A DNA stretch of 64,000 nucleotides from Boswellia sacra (Eukaryota; Streptophyta; Magnoliopsida; Sapindales; Burseraceae): the NCBI GenBank assembly GCA_013180625.2, contig SNVD02006194.1, positions 1 to 64,000 of the forward strand, written 5' to 3'. The notes beneath the pieces were generated by a model that saw nothing but the letters and a program-made list of their open reading frames with translations, did no database searches and was not told the origin of the DNA. Positions 34,300 through 45,936 of this stretch are shown here, piece after piece. A program made the position numbers and the translations under genes. The stretch's first letter is position 1. Each line of letters begins with the position of its first letter.

Positions 34300-36284
34300 A
34301 TTTTTTCTACTTTAAGGAAGTCTCTGTGGATCTTCCTTAGCATTGACAAGTGCTGTGTTATAGAGAATAAGTAAAGATGGCCACAAAGTATTGATACGGC
34401 ATGGTTGGGAGATAGTTGAAGCGACTTTTGGTCTGACACATTGTCTAGCAAAAATCTTCACTTTATGCAATTAGAGCAGTGCTGCCAAACTTCAGGGGCA
34501 ATGCTCCCAGCAGCATATCACTTGATGCTATTGAAATGTATACTTTGCATTTAATAGGAATGATGGTACTATACATTGGCATGTGGGTTGACTAATATTA
34601 AAATTCATATCTACCACTATTAAATTCTTTACAACATTTTAACGGAGGAGGATCGATCTATTGCGCGATTTTAGTAAAAGTGAAAATCTATTATTATTAG
34701 ATTGATCTTATACTATTAAATCTATCTATCATTCAAAAAAGTGCTTCTACAATATGTAAAAATAAAATGTTAAAATTCTAAAGTTATAATGCTTTCTTCT
34801 TTTTATTTAAATAATTTTAAAACAACCGAATATATGATCAAATTATAGACTAACCTTAGTAATAAGATGAATAACGATTTTAATATACAATCTTATTATT
34901 TATTTGACTAAGAAATAATACGTAGTGAACCTTGAAAAACGATACACATATTAAAGTTCTTGGTATATAGAAATTACTTTTGCATTACATGCGCGGATAT
35001 GATACAATGATCATCAAATTCTAAGTAACAAAAGCGCCCGATCAATCACATCATTATAAATGCAACACAACACATACCCTTGTATATTCAAATAAGTAGT
35101 CATGATAAATATTGATTAAAAAACTGAGGTGATTCCCGGATGATCAGATGATAATTAAGTCACATGATGGACAAACACATACAAGTCCAGCAAATTAACG
35201 ATGGATTTCATGTGAGGCTTCGCTAATGTTGATTACAGCAAACCCCATATATTATCTCTTTGTAGCTTGGAGCTTTGTTTTTACCTATATTACGACGTCC
35301 CTTCACAGATGGCCTTGAAAACCTCAAGACTCAAGAACCACAGGAGCCATGAGATGTTATGAGCAGAAATATCTTTCAAACTCCACACTTTATGGAAGAG
35401 GTAACTCTCTAATTAAAGGGTTGTTAGAAGGAAGCAAAATAAAATTTAAGCCATAAACTGCAATCAACACCATAAAAAATGTGGAATACAATTAACTAAG
35501 TGTGTGTGCCATGATGAAATTAAATTGTCCTTTCTGAGAAGGACCTTATCTCCCCATCAAACTGGATTGAAAATCAAGGTTCTCAATATCAAAATGGAGA
35601 AGAATTTGTAAACAAATAAGGACTATTAATTTCAAGGAAACAACTTGAATGAGTGATGAACGCCTATAAGGTCCAACCCTAAGTCCATGGCTTTCTGCAG
35701 ATATGACTAATTCAGAGAAGCAGTTGCCGGTATGTACTAGTAAGACATGGTGGATACAAACACTAGAATGTCAATCCTTTGACTACGTACAAGTAAAATA
35801 ACTACGAACTTTGACAATTAGTTGCCAATTCGTTCATGTGTTTACTGCTTTAAAGGACTTCATTTTTTAAAAATAATCTGATTATGAACCAAGTTGGTGG
35901 CCCGCAATTAAGAGAAAATTTTCTGTGAAATGAATTCTTTTGATACGAAACTTCATATTTATGACATTATTATAAGAAATGTAACTTCTATTTTTACTTC
36001 AATATTAAATTGTTAGTAACGGAATATTAAATATATATTTCTTGAATTTAAACATACTTAAATTAAACATGTTACAAGTCTGATAGTTAGTCTATTCTAT
36101 CAAACACTTAAATTCTTTAACCATTTAGATGTTTCACGACACAAATTTAATGTCTTATATTAAATTAAAAAAATTGCATTCTCATGTTGACATATTTCAG
36201 CATTATGTGAATAAAAAATACTAGTTCAGCATCTAAGGGCACCAGCAATCTATGGATTCGAGTGTAACGATCTGATCGTCATAT
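34300..36284. other. Intergenic DNA, no gene seen
   Basis: This lies between the secreted-peptide promoter and the end of the carrier gene. It is AT-rich with no credible frame; the last part before 36284 should include the carrier's 3' UTR. Confidence 0.5.
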
Positions 36285-37262
36285 TTAAAAGTCTTTCAGC
36301 AGCTTCCTGACCTGCTCCAAGGTGACAAAGAGCACAACGGTGAATGGTCCTTGCCTTGAGATTGTAGGGATAAAACCCTTATATAGTGCCATCGGCCCCT
36401 CCGTTCTAACAGTCTTAAGGGCACAATCCACTGCCCCTTTGTACGGCGGCGGTGACCCGGCCTCAACCTTCATATTCATCACCCTTGTCTTTATCACGTC
36501 TATAGGGTTTGATGCCACTGCAGCCACAAACCCTGCTGCAAAGCTCGCTGCCACGTGGGTACCGATTCCATCTTTCATCACACCCTTCTCCAAGATCATC
36601 TCCTTTATCTGATCGTAGGATGCTAGCTGTGATGCAGTCACGATCATTGCGCGGTTCACTGTGAGACTGGACCCTCGCCACAGGCTGGTGACACCTTCTT
36701 GCTTTGACATCTGAGTTAGGGCATCAACTACACTCTTGTAGTTGCGGCGTTGGTAAAGAGGGAGACGTCCATCAGCCTGCATACGGACCATGGCCACGTC
36801 AGCAGGATTTCCAACCGCTGCGCCAATGCCACCGGCGATAAGGCCTGCGGCTATCTTATGCACGAGAGGGAAAGTTCCGGTTGTTTTATCAGTCCATTTG
36901 GCTTTAAGAATATCGTAAAGCCCCATTCGGGTAGTGGAATAGAGGGTTTGGCGGAGGATGGTGGCAGAGACACCAGAAAAGAGGGCAGAGACGCCTTCGG
37001 TTTGGATGATACGAACTCCAATAGAGACTGGGCCAACACGGGAAGGTGGGGCAATTTGAAAGTTTGAAGGTAGAATGATATTGCCACCAGTAACAGAGTT
37101 GAGAGCAATCGAAGGTTGAGGACGAAAGGCTTGCATGGAGGGTTTTGGGACGTGGGATTCACCCTGAAGTTGCATACGAACCTTTATTAGATCAAGAGGG
37201 TGTGTAGAAGCACCAGCCACGATTGAAGCAATGCCACCTTCAACAAAGCCTTTCAATCCCAT
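36285..37262 (-). CDS. DIC: Mitochondrial dicarboxylate carrier (DIC/UCP5-like)
   Basis: The 325-aa intronless product is a SLC25-type carrier of the inner mitochondrial membrane. Three repeats each carry the PX[DE]XX[KR] signature: PLDLIK (residues 22-27), PADVAMVRMQADGRLP in the second repeat, where the last position is V as in plant DICs, and PIDVIKTR in the third. The N-terminus MGLKGFVEGGIASIVAGAST matches plant dicarboxylate carriers formerly called uncoupling proteins 4-6. These exchange malate, oxaloacetate, succinate, phosphate or sulfate across the inner membrane. The open frame extends 34 codons further up, but the Met at 37262 is the family start. A TATAAATA box on the minus strand lies at 37424-37431. 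Confidence 0.93.
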   Translation of the reverse strand: MGLKGFVEGGIASIVAGASTHPLDLIKVRMQLQGESHVPKPSMQAFRPQPSIALNSVTGGNIILPSNFQIAPPSRVGPVSIGVRIIQTEGVSALFSGVSATILRQTLYSTTRMGLYDILKAKWTDKTTGTFPLVHKIAAGLIAGGIGAAVGNPADVAMVRMQADGRLPLYQRRNYKSVVDALTQMSKQEGVTSLWRGSSLTVNRAMIVTASQLASYDQIKEMILEKGVMKDGIGTHVAASFAAGFVAAVASNPIDVIKTRVMNMKVEAGSPPPYKGAVDCALKTVRTEGPMALYKGFIPTISRQGPFTVVLFVTLEQVRKLLKDF

Positions 37263-37423
37263 GTTAACTTTGCTTCGCTCTAAGCTCTCTCGAAACAAGA
37301 AATGTAAACTTTGAACGGAGAATTTACTGAGGTTTCCAAAAGAAGCAAGGAGCTTGGAGAGCACTAGTTGAAAAGTTTTAGTGATGTATAATTGGATGTG
37401 TTTTGAGGGAATGAAGAGATGTA

Positions 37424-37431
37424 TATTTATA
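37424..37431 (-). promoter_or_regulatory. TATA box of the dicarboxylate carrier gene
   Basis: TATAAATA on the minus strand, about 165 bp upstream of the start codon, predicting transcription from about 37395. Confidence 0.6.
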
Positions 37432-37439
37432 TTTGAGAA

Positions 37440-38974
37440 GAGTAAAGAGAGAGGACAAACGATGGGATAATTAGAAAATATAAAGTATCTTCAATCTTTG
37501 CATGTTGACGCGGTTGTAGTTGTCAAAATTTGACTCCATCTTTACTAAGTATTTGCTAAGGTGCTAAAGCGTGACTATTCTTCGATATGACTTGGACACA
37601 AATATTAGAGTATTCAAACTTGGTTGGAGCTATGTGACAGACACCATTGCTATAATTAATGGATAGGCCACACAGAGTAGATAGGTGGCTATGTCATGGT
37701 ATAAGGGGGGTTGATTCCCTTGACCTTTTAAACCCTATATTTTAATAGGAATTGACGCAAAGCGTTGGATTTCTTATTCAAGTTGGAAAACGACAACATT
37801 TCTTCAAGTCATTGATTTGGAAGTTAATTTCACTTTATTGGGTTCGGGTTTTATTCTTCTGCTAGGTAGTTCTCCTATTGCAGGATACAATACTACTCTT
37901 AAGAGGTCATTTGTATGGTACTAATTAGTTGTTTCAAATCTTTTTATGTTTAATGCGATTTTATTAGTACAATCTTCTAGGAATAATTAAAAAAAAAAAA
38001 AAGCGACCGAAATTAAGAGTTTTTGAAAAATAACTATTTTCATAGCCACCATTTTACACACCAACGACTCTTTTAATCTTTTAGTCTATGAGAAATTTAT
38101 TGATGTATAACAATCTTTTAAATGCGTGGTCATTTTTCTACGCATCCCTCGGAGTGTAGTTATTTTCGAAATGTCTCAATATTTTAGGTATAAGACTGCT
38201 CTAGTGACTTAAAAGTGCAAAAACAAACTACCATTAAATGCTAAATAGTTTTTCCAAGTGTTAGATGCATGCATAATGAATCTTGTGCTCACTTCACACA
38301 CAGTTCGTAATTAGCATGGACCCGTTTAAATTTATGGCATTTTCGGTCCATTACTATCCTTAGACCCATTTTTCTTTAAATTGTCTTCAAAGACTCTTGA
38401 GACTAAAATATGCAAGGCTATGAACAGGCAAAATGTAGCATTCCAAACGGGAATGCGACCATGATGAGCTGTAGCTCAACCTATAACCTATGGAGATGTG
38501 ATTTAAAAGGTCCAAATGCATGCACTCATGAGCCCAGTTGATGTTAAGGATAAGATCAACCTTCCTTTGGATAACATCATGCATGCATCGCTTTCTGAAA
38601 TGTAGTCACAGTCCTCTAATTAATATAGGATCATGTACATCCCATACAATTTGATATTTTAATAATAAGGGAGGCTTATGATGATATTCTAACCATACGG
38701 TTTTGATTTCTATCATTACCGGAATGAAATCAAAACCATTCATGACAGAAGATTAAAGCATAAAACCATGAGTGGACAGGACTGGAGAAACAATAAACAC
38801 AAGCAGGTACTTGATACAGAAAATCAGGTTATTGCTCGGAGTTTCTCATATAATATTAGAGAAAAAGTCAAGACACACAATTTTAACTAAAAATAACATC
38901 CATATGTATCCATGACACGGTAAGTTATTTATCCATACGTTTTTTTGCAAGAGTTGTCATCTCTTATCGATTAG
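37440..38974. other. Intergenic DNA between the carrier and FKBP12 genes
   Basis: No gene is recognised. A 65-codon minus frame at 38387-38584 has no known relatives. The part just before 38974 should contain the FKBP12 3' UTR. Confidence 0.5.
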
Positions 38975-41900
38975 TCACTCCACTTTTAAGACTTCAATCT
39001 CAAAATCCAGGACTGAGTTGGGTTGAATCCCCCATGCTGGAAATCCACTAGGACCATAAGCATAATCTGGAGAGCACTGTAAATCCATTGAAAAGGGGGG
39101 TCAACAGATGCTACAGAAGACATAATTCAAGTAATGCCAACTCAAAACACTCTGAAAACTAAATAGTAACCATTTCTTGAAAACAACTGCTAAAAGCATA
39201 GTAACACATTCAAAATGTAATTTTAATTATTGAGCTACAAGTAGATTTCATTGATTGAGGAAAGAATAATACTCAACATCTCCAAACTTTGTATACAAAC
39301 TGATATAATAACATAAACAGAAGAGCAAAAATGAAAAAGTCAAACAATAAATGATGATGAAAGATATGACAATAAATGAGTAAATGCCATATAAGTTTGC
39401 ATACTAATTTGTATACAAAGTTTGCATGTGTAACATTACTACTCTTGAGAACAGAGTGGCGAATATATTTTGGAAGTAAATGAGACGCTAGCATTAAAGG
39501 GACGAACCAAAAAAGGAACAGTGTAGAAACCAAAAACCAGTACATACTCATGAATACCCAGCTATAAATGAAATAAATCTTCTGACAGCAAGCATAATCA
39601 AGATGTAATATCATTGGATAGATATCTAAACTTTTGAAAACAACTTGGCAAAAGGCCTAGAAAGATGAATTCTGGTGATATGGTTGGGGAGTGCTTGGAT
39701 GTACAGCAAGGCTGAGTATAGTTATCAAAAACTACTTCTGAAAAACAAGGACTATATAGACTGAACAAATAAATAGGAATTTGTTTTGGCTCTAATTATC
39801 TGACAAATTTGTCAAGATGAAAACAAATTAAAAACCTATGCAAAAAATTCCAAGCCTACCAGGTAATCAAGAAACTATAAATAAAGATCTAGGATCTCCT
39901 ATGAAACATTAAAAGATCAAATTACAATGATCATAAGAATATTTCCATGGTTTCCAGCTCTTTCAGCAATTTGGCCAAGAGCCACAAATTATATTATGAT
40001 ACAGCAAGGTCATAAGTACTTCTACAGAAGCAAATTCAATCACTAACATTCTATTCATGCATGAACAAAATGTTTAATATAGCGAAACTGGCGTAGAAAC
40101 CAAAGGAAGGGTTTGAGTTGGAATGGTACCCGCAGACGAGCAGTTTCTCCCACCTGCATTCCCAATACACCTTCATCCCATCCTACAAATGAATCAAACA
40201 CATTAAATCAATTCACAATAATACTTAAAAATACATCCTCTTAGCAGTGTCTTACGGAGTCTAAGATATCTTAAATAAAACGACATAGAACTAAATATGA
40301 AATAGCAGTCATCTTAAAAAAACACTCTTATTAACTTTTAATATCTTGAACATAAAAGAAATCAATTTCTAGCAACAACTAGAATGACTATACAATCATT
40401 TGTTTGATATAAATTAGAAAGTATAATTAAATAATGAACAATTCTTACACTAGGGCATTAAAAAATATGTCAACTGAAGTACCTAAGAGATTGATTAAAA
40501 ATGTTACCAAAATCATGTTAAAAGTTGCAACCAAGGATTATATAGTGAGAATGAACATAAAAGTTGACTAAGTAGCCATTTCTCTCTATACACAAAATTA
40601 GAATGCACAACATGTGGTAAACTTTTCTAAGAAATATCTGGCATTACAAACTTAACAAAACACAGGAACAGTCATAATCTAAAATTCAGCATATGACCAC
40701 AAACAGGTTTTTTATAAGATACAAATTAGTTAAATCCATAGGATGATCAATTTCTCAAATAACCAGAAAATATATAAATGCATAGCAATATTTCATATAA
40801 AAGAAGGCAAGTCTAGTCATACCAAGTAACTTAAATGCAAATGTATAACTGAAGCAAAAAGTTAAAACAAAAACTACCATCAGTTATGGAAATATCATAT
40901 TTTCTTTGTCATATCCATAATTCAAATACTATAAACACATACAGACAACCATGATTCAGTTTTCATACCTAATATTCAAATTTCAATAAAATGTCATTTT
41001 TATTAAGGAATTTGTCTGTTTTAAATTCATTGTTAAGCAATATAAAACAGCATTAAGTTGAAGCACTAGAAAAAGGTAGGCCAAGAACATAAAGTTAGAG
41101 TTACCTTTTATAACAGAACCTTTGCCAATTTGGAATGTGAATGGCTCCTGCCCAGGATCCTTGGTGCTGAAATGAAAGAAGCAGGAGATATAAATAACTA
41201 AATCACAAAGGAAAGCCGAGACGATTTGAAAACCAAAAGATGCAGCAAAGTTCACTGGTCAAAGCCTCACCTCCAGAACTTTTGAGAGAGATCACCATTT
41301 TTCCCTGCAGTGACATATAAAAATAACAACGTTTAGTTAAATAAAATAAAAAAATCGGATATTTGACAGAGCTTCCACTCTTTTTACAATTGTTTCTGTC
41401 TCAAACAAAGTAGACTCTACACGTATTTCCAAAACCCCCTTTCCAAAAGATCCAAAAACACATACCAGGATATAAAGCCATAGGTTCCAAAATCAGTTGG
41501 CATAAATCAAAATCCCAGTACACAAGATGAATACCCACAATATTTCCATCCGTACCGGGATGCAAAATACTACAGTATAATACATCATGCCCACAACATA
41601 ACAGGACAACAACAACTTTTTTATGATATGGCATATTGCAAACACAATGTAGTACTTCATACTTATAAAATCAAACTCCAAACTCATAACAAGCATAAAT
41701 ATTAACATAAAGACGGATAAATTTTGCCTACTCTAGTGCTGCCGACCACTACCACTAACAATGAATAAAGCAACAAATACCCTTTGTCAAATTTGAACAA
41801 GATTGCCCAAACAAATCCAGGAACTTGAAACCCAAAAGCGAATCCATTCAACTTCCGTTTCAAACATCTCAATCCGAAAGACGAAAGCTGTAAAACTAAA

Positions 41901-42197
41901 CCTATCACAAGTTTCAAATGTTGAAGAAATTACTCTTTGAATGTAAAGATCTGACTTGATATTCTATTTCTCACCATTTAAACATCAAATTCAACAGTAG
42001 ATAAAAAAATAAATTAGGGTATGATGTTGAGTTGAAAATTCCAAAATCGGAAAAGATTTCAATTTTCACTAAATTTTCTGGGCAACCATACAGGTGGAAA
42101 AGGACTAACCGTAACCGGTGCAGTGGACGGTGACCTTCTGGCCGGCAACTGGTTTGGGACCGGTTCCGGGGGTCAGAATTTGCTTCTCTACTCCCAT
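38975..42197 (-). CDS. FKBP12: FKBP12 peptidyl-prolyl cis-trans isomerase, five exons
   Basis: Exons read from the minus strand: 42197-42110 (88 nt), 41304-41271 (34), 41166-41105 (62), 40182-40130 (53), 39076-38975 (102); total 339 nt, 112 residues plus stop, the usual plant FKBP12 length. Every junction is GT-AG and phases match. The protein begins [16 protein letters not shown] and contains [26 protein letters not shown] and [20 protein letters not shown], which carry the aromatic residues of the rapamycin/FK506 pocket. It is a cytosolic prolyl isomerase; in plants it is known to bind FIP37 and the TOR kinase FRB domain in the presence of rapamycin. The two N-terminal Cys seen in human FKBP12 are not both present, as is common in plants. 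Confidence 0.96.
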
Positions 42198-42248
42198 CTT
42201 TTCTCTTGTTTTTTATTTTCTCTTTTTTTTTTTTTCAATTACAATTTC

Positions 42249-42280
42249 TAGGGTTTTGGATTTTCTGATTCTCTTTTATA
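42249..42280 (-). promoter_or_regulatory. FKBP12 core promoter: TATA box and telo-box-like element
   Basis: On the minus strand TATAAAAG lies at 42273-42280 and AAACCCTAG at about 42249-42257, 50-85 bp upstream of the start codon. The telo-box is common in plant genes for translation and growth functions. Confidence 0.6.
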
Positions 42281-42299
42281 CTAATAAGATAGCAAAAAC

Positions 42300-43499
42300 G
42301 GCACACGCTCGAAGTTTTGACTCCTACGGGGACTGTCACGGACTCTCTTGATGTTTCAGGAGTTAATTGTCATTTGTTGAACTATAAGGGTTATATTGAT
42401 ATTTGAAACCTCTGGGTCTAAATTAACATCAACTTAAAAAAGTTAGTATCTCTTTTCTCAAGGCCTTAATGCCTAGACACCCCAAAGTTTTAATTGTAAC
42501 CCCTTCCTCCCTAATGGTTTCATGAATGGTTAACATGAACATGTAATATGATTCTTCTGTCTTCTTCTTCTTTTGTAATTTTCCGATTCACATTTTTTTA
42601 GGAAATATAACTTAAGGATCAATCAAATCTCAATCAATTTAAGGGGGAATATAACTCATATAAATAAAATTGAAAATGATAAAAAAGGCTATGTGTTGAT
42701 GGACTTTTCAAAAATAGCAATATTAAAAAAAAAAAGCTTTTAGAAGCATTAGCAAAGCTTAATATCTCGCGCTAGTCTCCTCCGAGGATTAGTTGTGGTG
42801 CGCGTAAGTTGGTATGGACACCTCGGTTACAAAAAAAAAAAAAGCTTAATATCAAATACTAAATTCATCACAAACTAATATGTTCTTTAAATAATACCAC
42901 TCTTAGAAATTTTTTAATACAACTTAGAGGCTGAACTTTTTTTTTTTTAATTTTTTTGTGTGTGTTAAAAGCTTGTCTAATTTAGCATTACGGAGCTATT
43001 TAACAAATCAATTTTAGGTATTTTTAAAAAGAACACACATGCCTAAATGCAAAAGAGTCTTTCCATACCCATCGAATTCAAGCAATTAACTATAGTGAGT
43101 CAAACCGATTTTGGAATCCCTTGATCTTGACCAAAAGACCCAATATCAAGGACTATATTTACATTCAAATCACCTAGTGTCGTAATGAATATAGATTATA
43201 TAATATGTCACATTATTGTAACATAAAGCTAATGAACGCGTTATACAGAAGTGTTGTTATATATTTTGATAACATGCCTGGTAATAATAGCTTTATTTTT
43301 TCAAAATCCAATACACATATTAATTAATACATTTTAAATTAATATTCACCACTTGTATTCAAAATCCAAAACAATTTATAATTAACCACACATTCTTATT
43401 AAATTCTGAAAATAAAAACTCAAAATTTACACAGAAAAACACTTTTCTTTACTTTTCTGAGTTTTTTTTAAATTATTATTAGTTAAAAGCATGCAAATG
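42300..43499. other. Intergenic DNA, only the SINE recognised
   Basis: AT-rich with homopolymer runs. No gene or RNA is seen outside the SINE fragment. Confidence 0.5.
42754..42853 (+). mobile_element. 5'-truncated SINE with 13-bp target duplications
   Basis: The direct repeat AAAGCTTAATATC occurs at 42754-42766 and 42841-42853. Between them lies a GC-richer body that includes GGATTAGTTGTGGTGCGCGT and AAGTTGGTATGGACACC and ends GGTTAC plus an A-run. The A-tail, flanking duplications and the GTGCGCG-GGACACC-type tail fit the 3' end of a tRNA-derived plant SINE; no box A or B remains. Confidence 0.65.
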
Positions 43500-43541
43500 G
43501 TTTAACTTAGCTTATTAATTAAGGGTCGTACTACCGTCCAT

Positions 43542-43561
43542 CTGCTGTACACATACAGCAG
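43542..43561. repeat. Perfect 8-bp-stem hairpin at the edge of the distinct block
   Basis: CTGCTGTA, loop CACA, TACAGCAG. It sits where the base composition changes and may be at or near the terminus of the candidate large element. Confidence 0.75.
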
Positions 43562-43815
43562 TGTTTTAAACCGTGGGATCAGGTTGTTAAGTCCAGTCTC
43601 TTATCCAACGGCTCTCCTTCACTTGAATATCTTATGCAATTTTTACCTTCTATCGCTTATTCCGGTAGCATTAAAAATCGACCCCAAATTTACATCTTTA
43701 CCCCCCTTATCATCATAAGTCAGTCTTTCATTTCCACTAGGTGATAAACGATCCGTCCGAATCGTGGAGTGACCCCCCTTCCATCCAGGCAATTCGCACA
43801 TCAAATAACGCAAGT

Positions 43816-44222
43816 AAGCTGTAGAAGAGTAGAGTCCATCTACGAACATCGCGACAGACGATACAAACAAGGTATTCCGCGTGTTAGAGTTCTGCTATAG
43901 CTTAGTGAATCTATATCATTTTCGTTTGTTTTGAGGCTGTGGGTTTCCGATATTGGCTTTGTCCATCTGGAATCACGCACTTGTTCTGCTGGGTTTGATG
44001 CAGTGGCTTTGAGTCTAAGCTGTAGAAGAGCGGAGTCCATCTAAGAACACTGCGACAGACAATACAAACAAGGTATTCCGGTTGTTAGATTTCGGTTGTT
44101 TACAACCTATAGCTTAGGGAATCTATATCATATTCGTTTGTTTTGAGGCTGTGGGTTTCAGATATTGGCTTTGTACGTCTGGAATCACACACTTGTTCTG
44201 CTGGGTTTGTTGCAGTGGCTCT
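43816..44222 (+). repeat. Tandem duplication with a 201-bp period
   Basis: The unit begins GCTGTAGAAGAG and includes GAGTCCATCTA, ATACAAACAAGGTATTCCG, GGCTGTGGGTTTC and CTTGTTCTGCTGGGTTTG. It appears at about 43818 and again at about 44019. The second copy has a small insertion with GTTGTTTACAACC. Copies differ by scattered substitutions. Confidence 0.9.
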
Positions 44223-45051
44223 AGTTATTCTTTGACTTCGCCATCTATCATCGTTAAAAAAGGGACATTTGGTATGAAGTTGTAATTTGTCGATGTTGAT
44301 ATATTTATTAAGTTATCTATGCCACCATTTAGATTCATAACATTTGCATTTAGATAGGGGCATCGCAATTGTGTAGTGAATATTTTGGAGAGTACGCGAA
44401 ATTTTAATATATTATTGTGTTATTAGTAAAATATGTTACTTATCGCTTTAAAATGCCGGTGTCCTATAGTATTTATTGGTTACAACGTTGAAGTGTGTTG
44501 TACTATTAATTCCCTTGTTACATTGTCTGCAAATGCATTTGTAACATTTTGCGGTTGATTCAAGAAAAATAAGAATCAAGCTGTTTTATTGCAAATAATT
44601 AGTACTTTACTTGTTTCCGTATTTTCCATAATGGGTAAGCAATTATAGTTATTTGGGCATTAAGTTGCACCACATCGAAATATGTTGAAGAAATATCTGT
44701 GTTTGTCTTCTTGCATCGATTGGCCATTTATTTTTTTTTGTTTTTTACGTGTTTTAACCCATTACTCTATATCCCGTGTAGGATATAAATGAAAATTTAA
44801 TGAATTAGACTTATACAAGTGCATGTGATATGGCTGTTATTCCATCTTCACAAGTTGATTTAAATATAGTGTATATAATGTGGTGAGACAATAGATAAGA
44901 GTGATCCCATGCTTTGTGAACCTTGAATGCAGGAAATCTTGTGACATTTGGTTTTGATACCATAAATGTCTATCTTAATGCATTAATGTTCAATTATATG
45001 AATAACATATTTGTAATTATTATTGTGAAGAACATAATTAGTTAAGTAGCA

Positions 45052-45291
45052 TTGAAGAAATATCCAATATTCTTGTTAGGAAGATGCCATCTCAGTTGTA
45101 GTTATAGGAACAAGTTTCCAACAGTCTTGGTTGTTCGAACTCTTTCGGAGAATCCGGGGAGGTCATACTGGTGCCTGTCCTGGAGAAGCATTCAATCATT
45201 GAAAGGCATAAATTATACAAGTAATGGTTGGGTACGGTTTAATGTGTTTAGGATACGATTGCAGGGTGACTACCCTGCAGAAGTAATATAA
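45052..45291 (+). CDS. Possible exon with a degenerate GRF-type zinc finger
   Basis: The 79-codon frame contains CHLSC, then PTVLVVRTLSENPGRSYWC. The S-x-NPGR-[FY]-x-x-C arrangement is the core of plant GRF zinc fingers (CxCG...TSWT..NPGRRF..C), which bind nucleic acid and occur in small plant genes and transposon-derived loci. The G after CxC and the last Cys with its FF.W tail are missing, so it is partial, decayed or wrongly framed. It lies 2.2 kb upstream of, and on the same strand as, the four-exon gene. Confidence 0.3.
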   Translation: MKKYPIFLLGRCHLSCSYRNKFPTVLVVRTLSENPGRSYWCLSWRSIQSLKGINYTSNGWVRFNVFRIRLQGDYPAEVI

Positions 45292-45913
45292 GATTGAGAT
45301 ATATTATTTATAAAAATTTATTTCTATAAACATGTTGTAAACATGGATCAATCAGGTGTTTACAATTGTTGCAATAAGGCATATAAAGTTGTTGCTATGG
45401 CAGAGTAGACTGTAGGATAATGTGTTATCAGAGTAATGGCCGAGTTTAGGTAGATTGTTGTCTGTGAGAAATGCAAGTTTATAATATTGTATTTCATATT
45501 CTAATATTAGTTTATTATATTTGGACCATAAAGAGCAAAAATTGCAGTTATGGTAATTCAGGTTTATGGTTTAGGATTAAAATTCGGTATATAATTAGTA
45601 TAAGGTACATGAATTTAAAATCGGCTGTGTATGGAACATCGTTGTAGTGAACATTCCATTTTGAATGTATAGAGTTCATCTTTACAAATGGTATTGAAGT
45701 AGTTTAACAGATGTGGTGGATTGCAGTCCTTCAAATAAATTTCATTTGTGCTGACATGATAAGACTATCTTAGACCGTTGACTCATTTGTTAATGTGCCC
45801 TGCATTTATGCATCACCAAGCACCTGTCATGAAGCTAGGAGTCGTTTGTTGATGCGTTTGTTATCATACCTTCACACATCCGGTTAGGTAAATTTGTTGC
45901 ATTAATTCTATCC

Positions 45914-45936
45914 TATATATATATATATATATATAT
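45914..45936. repeat. AT dinucleotide microsatellite
   Basis: About 11 TA units upstream of the four-exon gene. Confidence 0.9.

Noticed and set aside
37263..37364. 34 extra N-terminal codons on the carrier frame
   Set aside because: Plant dicarboxylate carriers start at MGLKGF; the upstream codons lie in the 5' leader.
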